Shown here: in pieces, positions 1-6,003 of the stretch
Layout of the letters: each line of letters starts with the position of its first letter
Position numbering within the stretch: position 1 is the stretch's first letter
Assembly: GCA_016302505.1 (NCBI GenBank)
Contig: JAEDNL010000047.1
Location: 1 to 7,785, forward strand
Length of the DNA: 7,785 nucleotides
Direction of reading: 5' to 3'
From: Bacilli bacterium
GTDB lineage: Bacteria; Bacillota_I; Bacilli_A; RF39; UBA660
Notes under the pieces: model-generated
The model's input: the letters and a program-made list of their open reading frames with translations, nothing else
The model's database searches: none
Told to the model about the DNA's origin: nothing
Position numbers and translations under genes: made by a program

Positions 1-59
1 TTCAAAGAAAAATTGTTAATCTTTATTTAGGAAATTTTCCCTTGATAGTGACAGAAGTA
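1..59. other. left-edge stretch with no assignable gene
   Basis: This short AT-rich stretch has no start codon with a ribosome binding site on either strand. One forward frame is open from the edge to a TAA at 69-71 and could be the last codons of an upstream gene, but it runs through the -35 element of the promoter at 60-88 and has no recognisable similarity. I assign nothing here. Confidence 0.4.
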
Positions 60-88
60 TTGTTATTATAAAAAAAATTTGTTATACT
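60..88 (+). promoter_or_regulatory. sigma-A-type promoter of the pilin-like gene and proS
   Basis: The -35 is TTGTTA (60-65) and the -10 is TATACT (83-88), separated by exactly 17 bp. A TG at 80-81 one base before the -10 makes it an extended -10 (TGtTATACT). Transcription would start near 95, leaving a leader of about 19 nt that holds the AGAGGT ribosome binding site (101-106), 7 nt before the ATG. A perfect TATAAT at 95-100 is too close to the gene and lacks a matching -35. No T-box or other long leader fits in this space. Assignment is by sequence match only. Confidence 0.65.
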
Positions 89-113
89 TTATTATATAAT
101 AGAGGTAGATAAT

Positions 114-554
114 ATGAATAGAAAAGGTATGACTTTAGTTGAGTTATTAGCAGTAATAGCAATTATGTCAATTCTCACTATTTTAGTAGTCCCATCTATA
201 ATAAATATTAGAAATGAAACATTAGTAAATGACTATAATAATAGAGTAGAAATGATTAAAAATGCTGCTATTGAATGGGGTAATGATAATTTAAACTTAA
301 TACCTAAAACAGTTTCGGAATACAATGAAGAGGATAAGTCATTAAATGTTTCATGTGCTCATCCTACTGTTGCATATTTAATAGAAAGTGGATATTTAAA
401 AGGAGCATCTAGTACAAAGGATACTGATGAAGAAGGTCGTGTAATGATTAACCCAATAACAGGTGAAGATATGAATGGACTTTTAGTATGTATTAGATAT
501 GATAGTAATGATTTATTAAATAGAAAATTAGTATCTTATATTATTGAGGAGTGA
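114..554 (+). CDS. type IV pilin-like protein with prepilin N-terminal methylation motif
   Basis: This 146-residue protein begins with the five-residue basic leader MNRKG followed by MTLVELLAVIAI, the class III prepilin signal. Prepilin peptidase would cut after Gly5, making Met6 the new N-terminus and Glu10 the conserved Glu+5 of the mature pilin. Residues 6-31 form the hydrophobic helix that anchors subunits in the membrane and packs them into a filament. The remaining roughly 110 residues are a small hydrophilic domain with only two cysteines, Cys81 and Cys126, which could form the C-terminal disulfide loop seen in many pilins. Known family roles are pseudopilin of a competence or type II-like apparatus, or pilus subunit; the sequence does not say which. 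Start ATG follows AGAGGT by 7 nt. It ends in TGA just before proS and probably shares its transcript. No assembly ATPase, platform protein or prepilin peptidase gene lies in the window, so the partner machinery must be elsewhere. Confidence 0.85.
   Translation: MNRKGMTLVELLAVIAIMSILTILVVPSIINIRNETLVNDYNNRVEMIKNAAIEWGNDNLNLIPKTVSEYNEEDKSLNVSCAHPTVAYLIESGYLKGASSTKDTDEEGRVMINPITGEDMNGLLVCIRYDSNDLLNRKLVSYIIEE
546..551 (+). promoter_or_regulatory. ribosome binding site that sets the proS start
   Basis: GAGGAG lies inside the last codons of the pilin-like gene, 8 nt before the ATG at 560. An in-frame GTG at 551 overlaps this site and cannot use it, and a further ATG at 566 is 14 nt away. The start at 560 is therefore the best choice, and translation of the two genes may be coupled. 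Confidence 0.75.
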
Positions 555-559
555 ATAAT

Positions 560-2257
560 ATGATAATGTCAAATAACTTCTTTATAACAAGAAAAGAATT
601 TCCAAATGATGAGAATGTTATTTCTTCTTCATTACTTATTAAGAGTGGAATGATATTTAAAAATGATAATGGAATATATACATATCTTCCAATGGGACTA
701 AAAGTAATAAATAATATTAAAAATATTATAAGAGAAGAAATGAAAAAAATTAATTGCGATGAATTATTGATGCCATCACTTGTTAAAAGTGATGTTTTTG
801 AAGTTACTAATAGAGAAAAAATATTTGGTAGTGAACTTTTTAATATTAAAAATAGAAATAATATAATATATAATTTATCTCCTACATCAGAAGAGTTATT
901 TGCTTTACTTGCAAGAAATAAAATTAGAAGCTATAAAGATCTTCATTTTACAATATATCAAATAAGTAATAAATATAGGGATGAAGAACATCCTAAATAC
1001 GGAATAATAAGAAAAAAAGAATTTATTATGGCTGATGCATATAGTTTTGATGCTGATGAGTCAGGTCTTGATATAAGTTATGATAAGATGTATCAAGTGT
1101 TTAAAAATACATTTAGAAAGTTAGGTCTTGATACTTTAGTTGCAGCATCAGACCCATCACTTATGAAAGGAATACTAAGTGAAGAGTTCCAAGTAATATG
1201 TGATTATGGTGATAATGATATAGTTAAATGTAATAATTGTAGTTATTGTACTAATATTGAATTTGCTAGTTCATATAATGTATTTAGAAGAGAAAAAATC
1301 AAAATTGAAACTAGAAGAAAAGTATATACACCTGGAGTTAAAAGTGTTAAAGATTTGAGTGAATATTTAACACAGCCTCTAACTAATATAATTAAATCAC
1401 TAATATTAAAAACTGATGAAAAATATATTATGGTTCTTTTAAGAGCAGATGCTGAATTAAATATATTTAAACTTAAGAAAGCAATTAAAACTAATAATAT
1501 TAGTATACCTAGTGAAGAAGAATTAAATAATTTAAATTTATATAGAGGTAGTATAGGACCTGTTGATACTATGTTTGAAATAATTGCTGATAATGAAGTT
1601 AAACAAATGTATAATGCAATATGTGGTTCTAACAAAAAAGATTATCATTATATGAATATAAATCCTGGTATTGATTTTAAAGTTGATAGGTATGCTGATT
1701 TAAAAATATTTAATTCATCATCATTATGTCCTAGATGTAAAAGTAAAGCATCAATATTAAAAGGCATCGAAGTAGGTAATATATTTAAATTAGGAACATC
1801 TTATAGTGAAATATATAATTTAAGATATTTAGATGAAAAGAATGAATTTAACTATGTACATATGGGTTCTTATGGAATAGGAATTGATAGATGCATGGCT
1901 GCAATAGTAGAGAAAAATCATGATGATAAAGGTATTATTTGGCCTATTAAAGTAGCACCTTATAAAGTAGGGATAGTTATAGTTAATGTTAATGATAGAG
2001 AAGTATATAAATATTCAATGAGGCTTCATGATAAATTAAATTCACTTAATATAGATACAATAGTTGATGATAGAAAAGTATCTTTAGGCACTAAATTTAA
2101 TGATATGGATTTAATTGGAGTACCTATTAGAATAACCGTAGGTCATTCTCTTAATTATGGAAAGGTAGAAATAAAATTAAGACATGAAATTACTAGTTAT
2201 GAAATAGACATTAATTATTTATTAGATGAAATTAATAAAATAATAAAAGAATACTAA
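560..2257 (+). CDS. proS: prolyl-tRNA synthetase, bacterial type with INS editing domain
   Basis: This cytosolic class II synthetase charges tRNA-Pro with proline using ATP. At 565 residues it has the usual bacterial length and domain order. The catalytic core holds motif 1 (about 30-75), the TxE proline loop (Thr109, Glu111), motif 2 (about 137-163, with Arg140) and motif 3 (GSYGIGIDR, 436-444, with Arg444). The INS editing domain that hydrolyses Ala-tRNA-Pro is about 225-400; Lys279, the counterpart of the E. coli editing-site lysine, is present, as is the GSIGPV loop (330-335). Five cysteines flank this insert (224, 227, 230, 390, 393), a zinc-ribbon-like layout also found in clostridial enzymes. 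The anticodon-binding domain is about 465-565. Several normally conserved positions differ: PTHEE reads PTSEE (108-112), KDAYSF reads ADAYSF (158-163), and SHEF reads SEEF (207-210) with the preceding Gly-Gly now Lys-Gly. It may be a divergent housekeeping enzyme or a second copy. It follows the pilin-like gene by 5 nt and has no T-box. Confidence 0.93.
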   Translation: MIMSNNFFITRKEFPNDENVISSSLLIKSGMIFKNDNGIYTYLPMGLKVINNIKNIIREEMKKINCDELLMPSLVKSDVFEVTNREKIFGSELFNIKNRNNIIYNLSPTSEELFALLARNKIRSYKDLHFTIYQISNKYRDEEHPKYGIIRKKEFIMADAYSFDADESGLDISYDKMYQVFKNTFRKLGLDTLVAASDPSLMKGILSEEFQVICDYGDNDIVKCNNCSYCTNIEFASSYNVFRREKIKIETRRKVYTPGVKSVKDLSEYLTQPLTNIIKSLILKTDEKYIMVLLRADAELNIFKLKKAIKTNNISIPSEEELNNLNLYRGSIGPVDTMFEIIADNEVKQMYNAICGSNKKDYHYMNINPGIDFKVDRYADLKIFNSSSLCPRCKSKASILKGIEVGNIFKLGTSYSEIYNLRYLDEKNEFNYVHMGSYGIGIDRCMAAIVEKNHDDKGIIWPIKVAPYKVGIVIVNVNDREVYKYSMRLHDKLNSLNIDTIVDDRKVSLGTKFNDMDLIGVPIRITVGHSLNYGKVEIKLRHEITSYEIDINYLLDEINKIIKEY

Positions 2258-2264
2258 AAATAAC

Positions 2265-2293
2265 TTGTTTTTTAAGATTCTTAGTGTTAAAAT
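2265..2293 (+). promoter_or_regulatory. promoter of the T-box-pheS-pheT operon
   Basis: The -35 TTGTTT (2265-2270) and the -10 TAAAAT (2288-2293) are 17 bp apart, with a TG at 2285-2286 giving an extended -10 (TGtTAAAAT). Transcription would begin near 2300, right at the foot of T-box stem I. The element starts 8 nt after the proS stop, and I see no convincing terminator between proS and it, so readthrough from proS into the T-box is possible; the T-box terminator would control that transcript too. Confidence 0.6.
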
Positions 2294-2440
2294 TAATATA
2301 TCTTTTGTGAAGAAGTAGTAATGAATTATATTTATTTTAAAGAGAGTTGATTAGTGGTGAAATATCAATAAATAAATACTCATGAATTCACCTTCACTTT
2401 AAAAGAACGTACATTGGCGTTAACAATTAAAGAGCATGAT

Positions 2441-2503
2441 AAGTCATGAATTAAGGTGGTACCGCGGAATATGTCCGTCCTTAGTTTATGACTTTTTTAT
2501 TTT
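2441..2503 (+). terminator. T-box-controlled intrinsic terminator
   Basis: A 16-bp stem pairs 2441-2456 with 2479-2494; two of the pairs are G-U wobbles. The stem is followed by a T-rich tail that overlaps its 3' end (six T at 2493-2498, then ATTTT). It forms when charged tRNA-Phe fails to stabilise the antiterminator, stopping transcription just before the pheS ribosome binding site. Confidence 0.9.
2453..2482 (+). promoter_or_regulatory. T-box antiterminator
   Basis: AAGG (2453-2456) pairs with CCTT (2479-2482) and GCGG (2464-2467) with CCGT (2475-2478, one G-U pair), leaving the canonical seven-base bulge TGGTACC (2457-2463). The first four bases, TGGT, would pair with an ACCA acceptor end; the U fits an A discriminator base, as tRNA-Phe has. 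The CCTT arm is shared with the terminator, so only one of the two structures can form. Confidence 0.9.
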
Positions 2504-2515
2504 AAGGAGGAACTT

Positions 2516-3556
2516 ATGAAAGAAAAATTAGAGAAACTAAAAAATGAAGCATTAGAAGAAATATCTAAATGTAATGATGAATTTAGTATTAATAATACTA
2601 AAAGTAAATACTTAGGTAAAAAAAGTGAATTTAGTGAAATAATGTCTAATATGAAAAATCTAAGTAATGATGAGAAAAAAGAAATAGGTATTTTATCTAA
2701 TGAATTTAGAATTAGTGTTAATGATTCGATTAATAATAAAATAAAAGAAATTAAAGAAGAAACATTAAAAAAGAAATTAGAGAAAGATAAAATAGATATT
2801 ACTTTACCAAGTAATAAAAATAAAAGAGGTACTATTCATCCACTTACTAAGATAAGAGAAGAAATAGAAGATTTATTTATTTCTATGGGATATGATGTTG
2901 TAGATGGACCTGAAGTTGAAACTGATAAGTATTGTTTTGAAATGTTAAATGTACCAAAAGGTCATCCTGCTAGAGATGCTCAAGATACATTTTATATAGA
3001 TGATGAATTATTACTTCGTACTCAAACATCAGCTATGCAAGTAAGATATATGTTATCTAAAGCAGATAAAAAACCTTTTAGAATGATATGTCCAGGTAAA
3101 GTATATAGAAGAGATGATGATGATGCGACTCACTCTCATCAATTCATGCAAATAGAAGGACTTGTTGTTGGAAAAGATATTTCTCTTTCTGATTTGAAAG
3201 GAACTTTAGAATTATTAGTAAGAAAAATGTTTGGTAAAGATAGAAATATTAGATTTAGAGCAAGTTATTTTCCATTTACTGAGCCATCATATGAAGTAGA
3301 TGTATCATGTTTTAATTGCAATAATAAAGGATGTAATATTTGTAAACATACAGGATGGATTGAAATATTAGGTAGTGGTATGGTACATCCTAATGTACTT
3401 AGAGGCTGTGGATTTGATCCAAAAGAATATACAGGATTTGCTTTTGGACTAGGAATAGAAAGAGTAGCTATGCTTAAATATGGTATTAATAATATAAGAC
3501 TTTTCTATTCAAATGATGAAAGATTCTTAAATATCTTTGATAGAGAGGAGATATAA
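2516..3556 (+). CDS. pheS: phenylalanyl-tRNA synthetase alpha subunit
   Basis: This is the catalytic subunit of the cytosolic alpha2beta2 enzyme that attaches phenylalanine to tRNA-Phe. The 346-residue length is typical of bacterial PheS. Residues 1 to about 90 are the charged coiled-coil arm that contacts the tRNA. The class II core follows: motif 1 about 108-133, motif 2 about 187-215 (including VYRRDDDDATHSHQF), the FPFTEPS strand (252-258) and motif 3 (GFAFGLGIERV, 307-317). Ala309 occupies the phenylalanine-pocket position equivalent to E. coli Ala294, the usual residue there. Four cysteines (265, 268, 273, 276) form the C-x2-C-x4-C-x2-C cluster also seen in B. subtilis PheS. The ATG follows a strong AAGGAGG (2504-2510) by 5 nt, directly after the T-box terminator, so expression depends on tRNA-Phe charging. 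The stop codon is 1 nt from the pheT start. Confidence 0.98.
   Translation: MKEKLEKLKNEALEEISKCNDEFSINNTKSKYLGKKSEFSEIMSNMKNLSNDEKKEIGILSNEFRISVNDSINNKIKEIKEETLKKKLEKDKIDITLPSNKNKRGTIHPLTKIREEIEDLFISMGYDVVDGPEVETDKYCFEMLNVPKGHPARDAQDTFYIDDELLLRTQTSAMQVRYMLSKADKKPFRMICPGKVYRRDDDDATHSHQFMQIEGLVVGKDISLSDLKGTLELLVRKMFGKDRNIRFRASYFPFTEPSYEVDVSCFNCNNKGCNICKHTGWIEILGSGMVHPNVLRGCGFDPKEYTGFAFGLGIERVAMLKYGINNIRLFYSNDERFLNIFDREEI
3543..3550 (+). promoter_or_regulatory. ribosome binding site that sets the pheT start
   Basis: GAGAGGAG inside the end of pheS lies 7 nt before the ATG at 3558. An in-frame TTG at 3537 is upstream of this site and would add seven residues not found in the family, so it is rejected as the start. 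Confidence 0.8.
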
Positions 3557-3557
3557 T

Positions 3558-5924
3558 ATGAAATTAAGTAGAAAATTTGTAAATGATTATACTAAGATAG
3601 ATGATATAGATACTAGTTATTTAACTTTAGAAATGGTTAGAATTGGTAATGAAAGTGAATCTACTAAAACATTAGTATCAGCAACTAAATTAGTTATAGG
3701 ACATATTATAGAATGCACTCCTCATCCTACGAGTGACCATTTAAATTTATGTAAAGTTGATATCAAAAGCGAAGTATTAAATATAGTATGTGGTGCGCCT
3801 AATGTAAGAAAAGGTATCAAAGTAATAGTAGCACTTGATGGTTGTGTATTACCAAAAGGTACTATTAAAAAATCAATAATATTAGGTCATGAATCTAATG
3901 GAATGTTATGTGCACTAGATGAACTTGGTATTGAACAAAAATATCTGAAGAAAGAAGATATAGATGGAATAAGTGAACTTCCTAGTGATGCTCCTATAGG
4001 TGAAGATCCTATTAAATATTTAGAGTTAGATGATGAAATAATTGATTTTGAACTTACATCTAATAGAGCAGATTTATTAAGCGAATTAGGTCTTGCATAT
4101 GAAGTATCTGCAATTACTGATAGAGAAGTTAAAGAACCAAAAATTGATTATGAACAAATAAATAAAAATATAGAAGATGAATTAAATCTTAAAGTTGATA
4201 CTGATAATGTATTTACATTTTTGACAAAGAAAGTAATAAATGTAGAGATTAAGGAGAGTCCTAATTTTATTAAAAATAGACTTATTGCATGTGGTATTAG
4301 ACCAATTAATAATGTAGTAGATATTTCTAATTATGTAATGTTAGAAACAGGACAACCACTTCATTTTTATGATGCTGATAGATTAGGGAATACTATTAGT
4401 GCAAGAATGGCACATGATGGTGAAAAAGTAACTACTCTTGATAATAATGAAAGAATACTCTCAAGCAGTGATATTGTTATAACTAATGGTAAAGATGCAA
4501 TAGGTTTAGCAGGAGTAATGGGAGGTCTTTCTACTGAAATAGAAAAAACCACTAAAAATGTTGTAATTGAGTCAGCTATATTTAAGCCACTTAATATTAG
4601 AAATACTTCTAAAAAAATATTACGAAGTGAAGCAAGTTCAAGATATGAAAAAGGGCTTGATGTTAATAGATGTTACTATGCAATAGAAAGGGCTTGTACG
4701 TTACTTTCTATGTATGCAGGTGGTAAAGTATATAAAGGAATGCTTGAATATAATACACTTGATAGAAATAATAAAGAAATAGATATATCACTTGATAAAA
4801 TTAATTCTGTTTTAGGATATAAATTAACTATTGAAGATGTACTTGATGTATTTAGAAAATTAAAATTTGAAGTAACAGAGAAAAATAATATATTTAAAGT
4901 ATCAGTTCCAACTAGAAGGGTAGACATAAGCATAGAAGAGGATTTAATAGAAGAAGTAGGAAGAATATATGGAGTTGATAATATTGAGAGTACTCTTCCT
5001 AATTTTGAAACATTACCAGGTAATTTTGATAGAAAACCAAGAATAATAAGGAATATAATGAGAAGTCTTGGATTTAATGAAGTTATTACATATTCATTAA
5101 TAAATGAAAAAGATGTATTTAAATTTACTAATGATGAATTTGGTTTAATACAAGTATCATCTCCACTTAGCGAAGATAAAACTACTTTAAGACATAGTTT
5201 AATAACATCATTATTATCAGTTTATGATTATAATAAAGCAAGAAATATAAAAGATTTAAGTATATTTGAAATTGGTAAAGGTTTCTCTAAAATAAATTCA
5301 GAAATAATTGAAGAAAATCTATTATCAGCTTTAGTTACTGGTAGATATAATAAAGGTATTGAAATAAATAATTATGATTTTTATATAATGAAAGGAATTG
5401 TAGAAGAATTATTAGAAAGATTAGGATATAAAAACAGATATACTTTTGAAGTAAGAGAGTTTGCATGTGAAATGAATCCATATCAAAGTGCATATATCAA
5501 TATTAATGGTACAATAGTAGGTTATTTTGGAAAAATAAATCCAAGTTTATATAAAGAAGATATTTATGTTATGGAGATTAACTTAAATACATTATTTGGT
5601 ATAAACAGTGGAAAAATCAAATTTAAAGAATTCACTAAATATCCAAGTATAACAAAGGATTTAAGTTTTATAGTAAATAAAGATGTACTTTGTGATAATA
5701 TAATCACAACTATTAGAAAAAATGGAAAGGGTACATTAAAATCAGTTAATGCAGTTGATTACTATGAAGATGAATCTCTAGGTGATGGTAAAAAAGCAAT
5801 AACATTTAAGTTAACATTTGAAAGTTTTGATAAGACACTAACTGATGAGGAAATAAATCCTCTTATAGATAATGTGGTATCTGCAGTAATTAAAAATCAT
5901 AATGGAATATTAAGAGATAAATAA
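3558..5924 (+). CDS. pheT: phenylalanyl-tRNA synthetase beta subunit
   Basis: This is the partner of PheS; it binds tRNA-Phe and removes mischarged tyrosine. With the ATG chosen here it has 788 residues, close to the roughly 795-805 of E. coli and B. subtilis. Domains in order are: an N-terminal domain, the EMAP/Trbp-like tRNA-binding OB fold (about 41-150), the B3/B4 editing domain (about 210-370), the B5 domain (about 400-475), a class II-like core lacking catalysis (about 490-690), and the C-terminal FDX-ACB anticodon-binding domain (about 695-787). The editing pocket looks intact, with GQPLH (His269) and the NVVIE segment (Glu338), matching E. coli His261 and Glu334. In B5, the RRVDISIEEDL stretch (453-463) carries the acidic residues that sit at the subunit interface. 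The gene starts 1 nt after pheS and ends inside an intrinsic terminator. It is probably translationally coupled to pheS and co-regulated by the T-box. Confidence 0.98.
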   Translation: MKLSRKFVNDYTKIDDIDTSYLTLEMVRIGNESESTKTLVSATKLVIGHIIECTPHPTSDHLNLCKVDIKSEVLNIVCGAPNVRKGIKVIVALDGCVLPKGTIKKSIILGHESNGMLCALDELGIEQKYLKKEDIDGISELPSDAPIGEDPIKYLELDDEIIDFELTSNRADLLSELGLAYEVSAITDREVKEPKIDYEQINKNIEDELNLKVDTDNVFTFLTKKVINVEIKESPNFIKNRLIACGIRPINNVVDISNYVMLETGQPLHFYDADRLGNTISARMAHDGEKVTTLDNNERILSSSDIVITNGKDAIGLAGVMGGLSTEIEKTTKNVVIESAIFKPLNIRNTSKKILRSEASSRYEKGLDVNRCYYAIERACTLLSMYAGGKVYKGMLEYNTLDRNNKEIDISLDKINSVLGYKLTIEDVLDVFRKLKFEVTEKNNIFKVSVPTRRVDISIEEDLIEEVGRIYGVDNIESTLPNFETLPGNFDRKPRIIRNIMRSLGFNEVITYSLINEKDVFKFTNDEFGLIQVSSPLSEDKTTLRHSLITSLLSVYDYNKARNIKDLSIFEIGKGFSKINSEIIEENLLSALVTGRYNKGIEINNYDFYIMKGIVEELLERLGYKNRYTFEVREFACEMNPYQSAYININGTIVGYFGKINPSLYKEDIYVMEINLNTLFGINSGKIKFKEFTKYPSITKDLSFIVNKDVLCDNIITTIRKNGKGTLKSVNAVDYYEDESLGDGKKAITFKLTFESFDKTLTDEEINPLIDNVVSAVIKNHNGILRDK

Positions 5925-5939
5925 ATCTCTTTTTATTTT
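5912..5939 (+). terminator. intrinsic terminator overlapping the pheT stop
   Basis: AAGAGAT (5912-5918) pairs with ATCTCTT (5925-5931) around a six-base loop, followed by a T-rich tail (TTTTATTTT). The pheT stop codon TAA (5922-5924) lies in the loop. The stem is short and AT-rich, so its strength is uncertain, but placement and tail fit the end of the pheST operon. Confidence 0.65.
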
Positions 5940-5949
5940 GAAAAAACAC

Positions 5950-5978
5950 TTTATTTTAAAATAATTAAATGATAAAAT
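5950..5978 (+). promoter_or_regulatory. probable promoter of the secreted repeat protein gene
   Basis: An extended -10, TGaTAAAAT (5970-5978), is preceded after 17 bp by a poor -35, TTTATT (5950-5955). The spacing and TGn motif match the two other promoters in the window. The region is so AT-rich that chance matches are likely. A modest ribosome binding site, AGTAGG (5991-5996), stands 7 nt before the ATG at 6004. Confidence 0.45.
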
Positions 5979-6003
5979 AATATAAGAGAAAGTAGGTAAT
6001 CAT

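Larger units (their letters stand above)
2301..2503 (+). promoter_or_regulatory. T-box riboswitch specific for tRNA-Phe (UUC specifier)
   Basis: This leader RNA senses the charging state of tRNA-Phe and lets transcription continue into pheST when the tRNA is uncharged. Stem I can be folded by hand. The base is GTGAAG (2307-2312) with CTTCAC (2392-2397). The specifier loop is 2313-2320 opposite 2384-2391, carrying AGTA on one side and GAA-TTC-A on the other, the loop E arrangement. The helix continues with 2321-2324/2380-2383 and 2329-2336/2371-2378, then the AGAGAG bulge region (2341-2346), and 2347-2351/2364-2368 closing a loop that contains GGTG. The specifier TTC (2387-2389) is a Phe codon, matching the genes downstream. 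A small stem III candidate pairs AACG (2406-2409) with CGTT (2418-2421). The conserved T-box AAGGTGGTACCGCGG occupies 2453-2467. The space between stem I and the antiterminator is too short for stem II and the IIA/B pseudoknot. Confidence 0.95.

Noticed and set aside
30..42. Near-palindrome GGAAATTTTCC as an operator or hairpin
   Set aside because: The symmetry is imperfect and there is only one copy, so it is not above what AT-rich sequence gives by chance.
3..71. Open forward frame from the left edge, possible end of an upstream gene
   Set aside because: It has only 22 codons, includes codons rare in this window such as CCC, overlaps the promoter and has no recognisable similarity.
95..100. 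Perfect TATAAT as the -10 of the first gene
   Set aside because: No -35 stands at a proper distance, and transcription would start at or after the ribosome binding site; the TATACT at 83-88 fits better.
551..559. GTG at 551 as the proS start
   Set aside because: It overlaps the only good ribosome binding site (546-551); the ATG at 560 has ideal spacing.
552..566. TGA read as tryptophan (Mycoplasma-type code)
   Set aside because: All 11 tryptophans I can read are TGG and no in-frame TGA occurs in the genes; reading through would add only four residues to the pilin-like protein.
1243..1635. Reverse-strand open frame inside proS, 130 codons
   Set aside because: It lies wholly within a well-supported synthetase gene, has no family resemblance and follows from the AT-rich codon pattern.
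2254..2280. Possible proS terminator (A-run followed by T-run)
   Set aside because: The pairing is only A-T with no stable stem, and the region overlaps the pheST promoter.
3537..3557. TTG at 3537 as the pheT start
   Set aside because: It lies before the ribosome binding site and adds residues absent from the family; the ATG at 3558 begins the typical MKLS-like PheT N-terminus.
4367..4933. Two reverse-strand open frames inside pheT (4367-4552 and 4676-4933)
   Set aside because: Both are antisense to conserved PheT domains, with leucine/serine-rich low-complexity translations typical of shadow frames.
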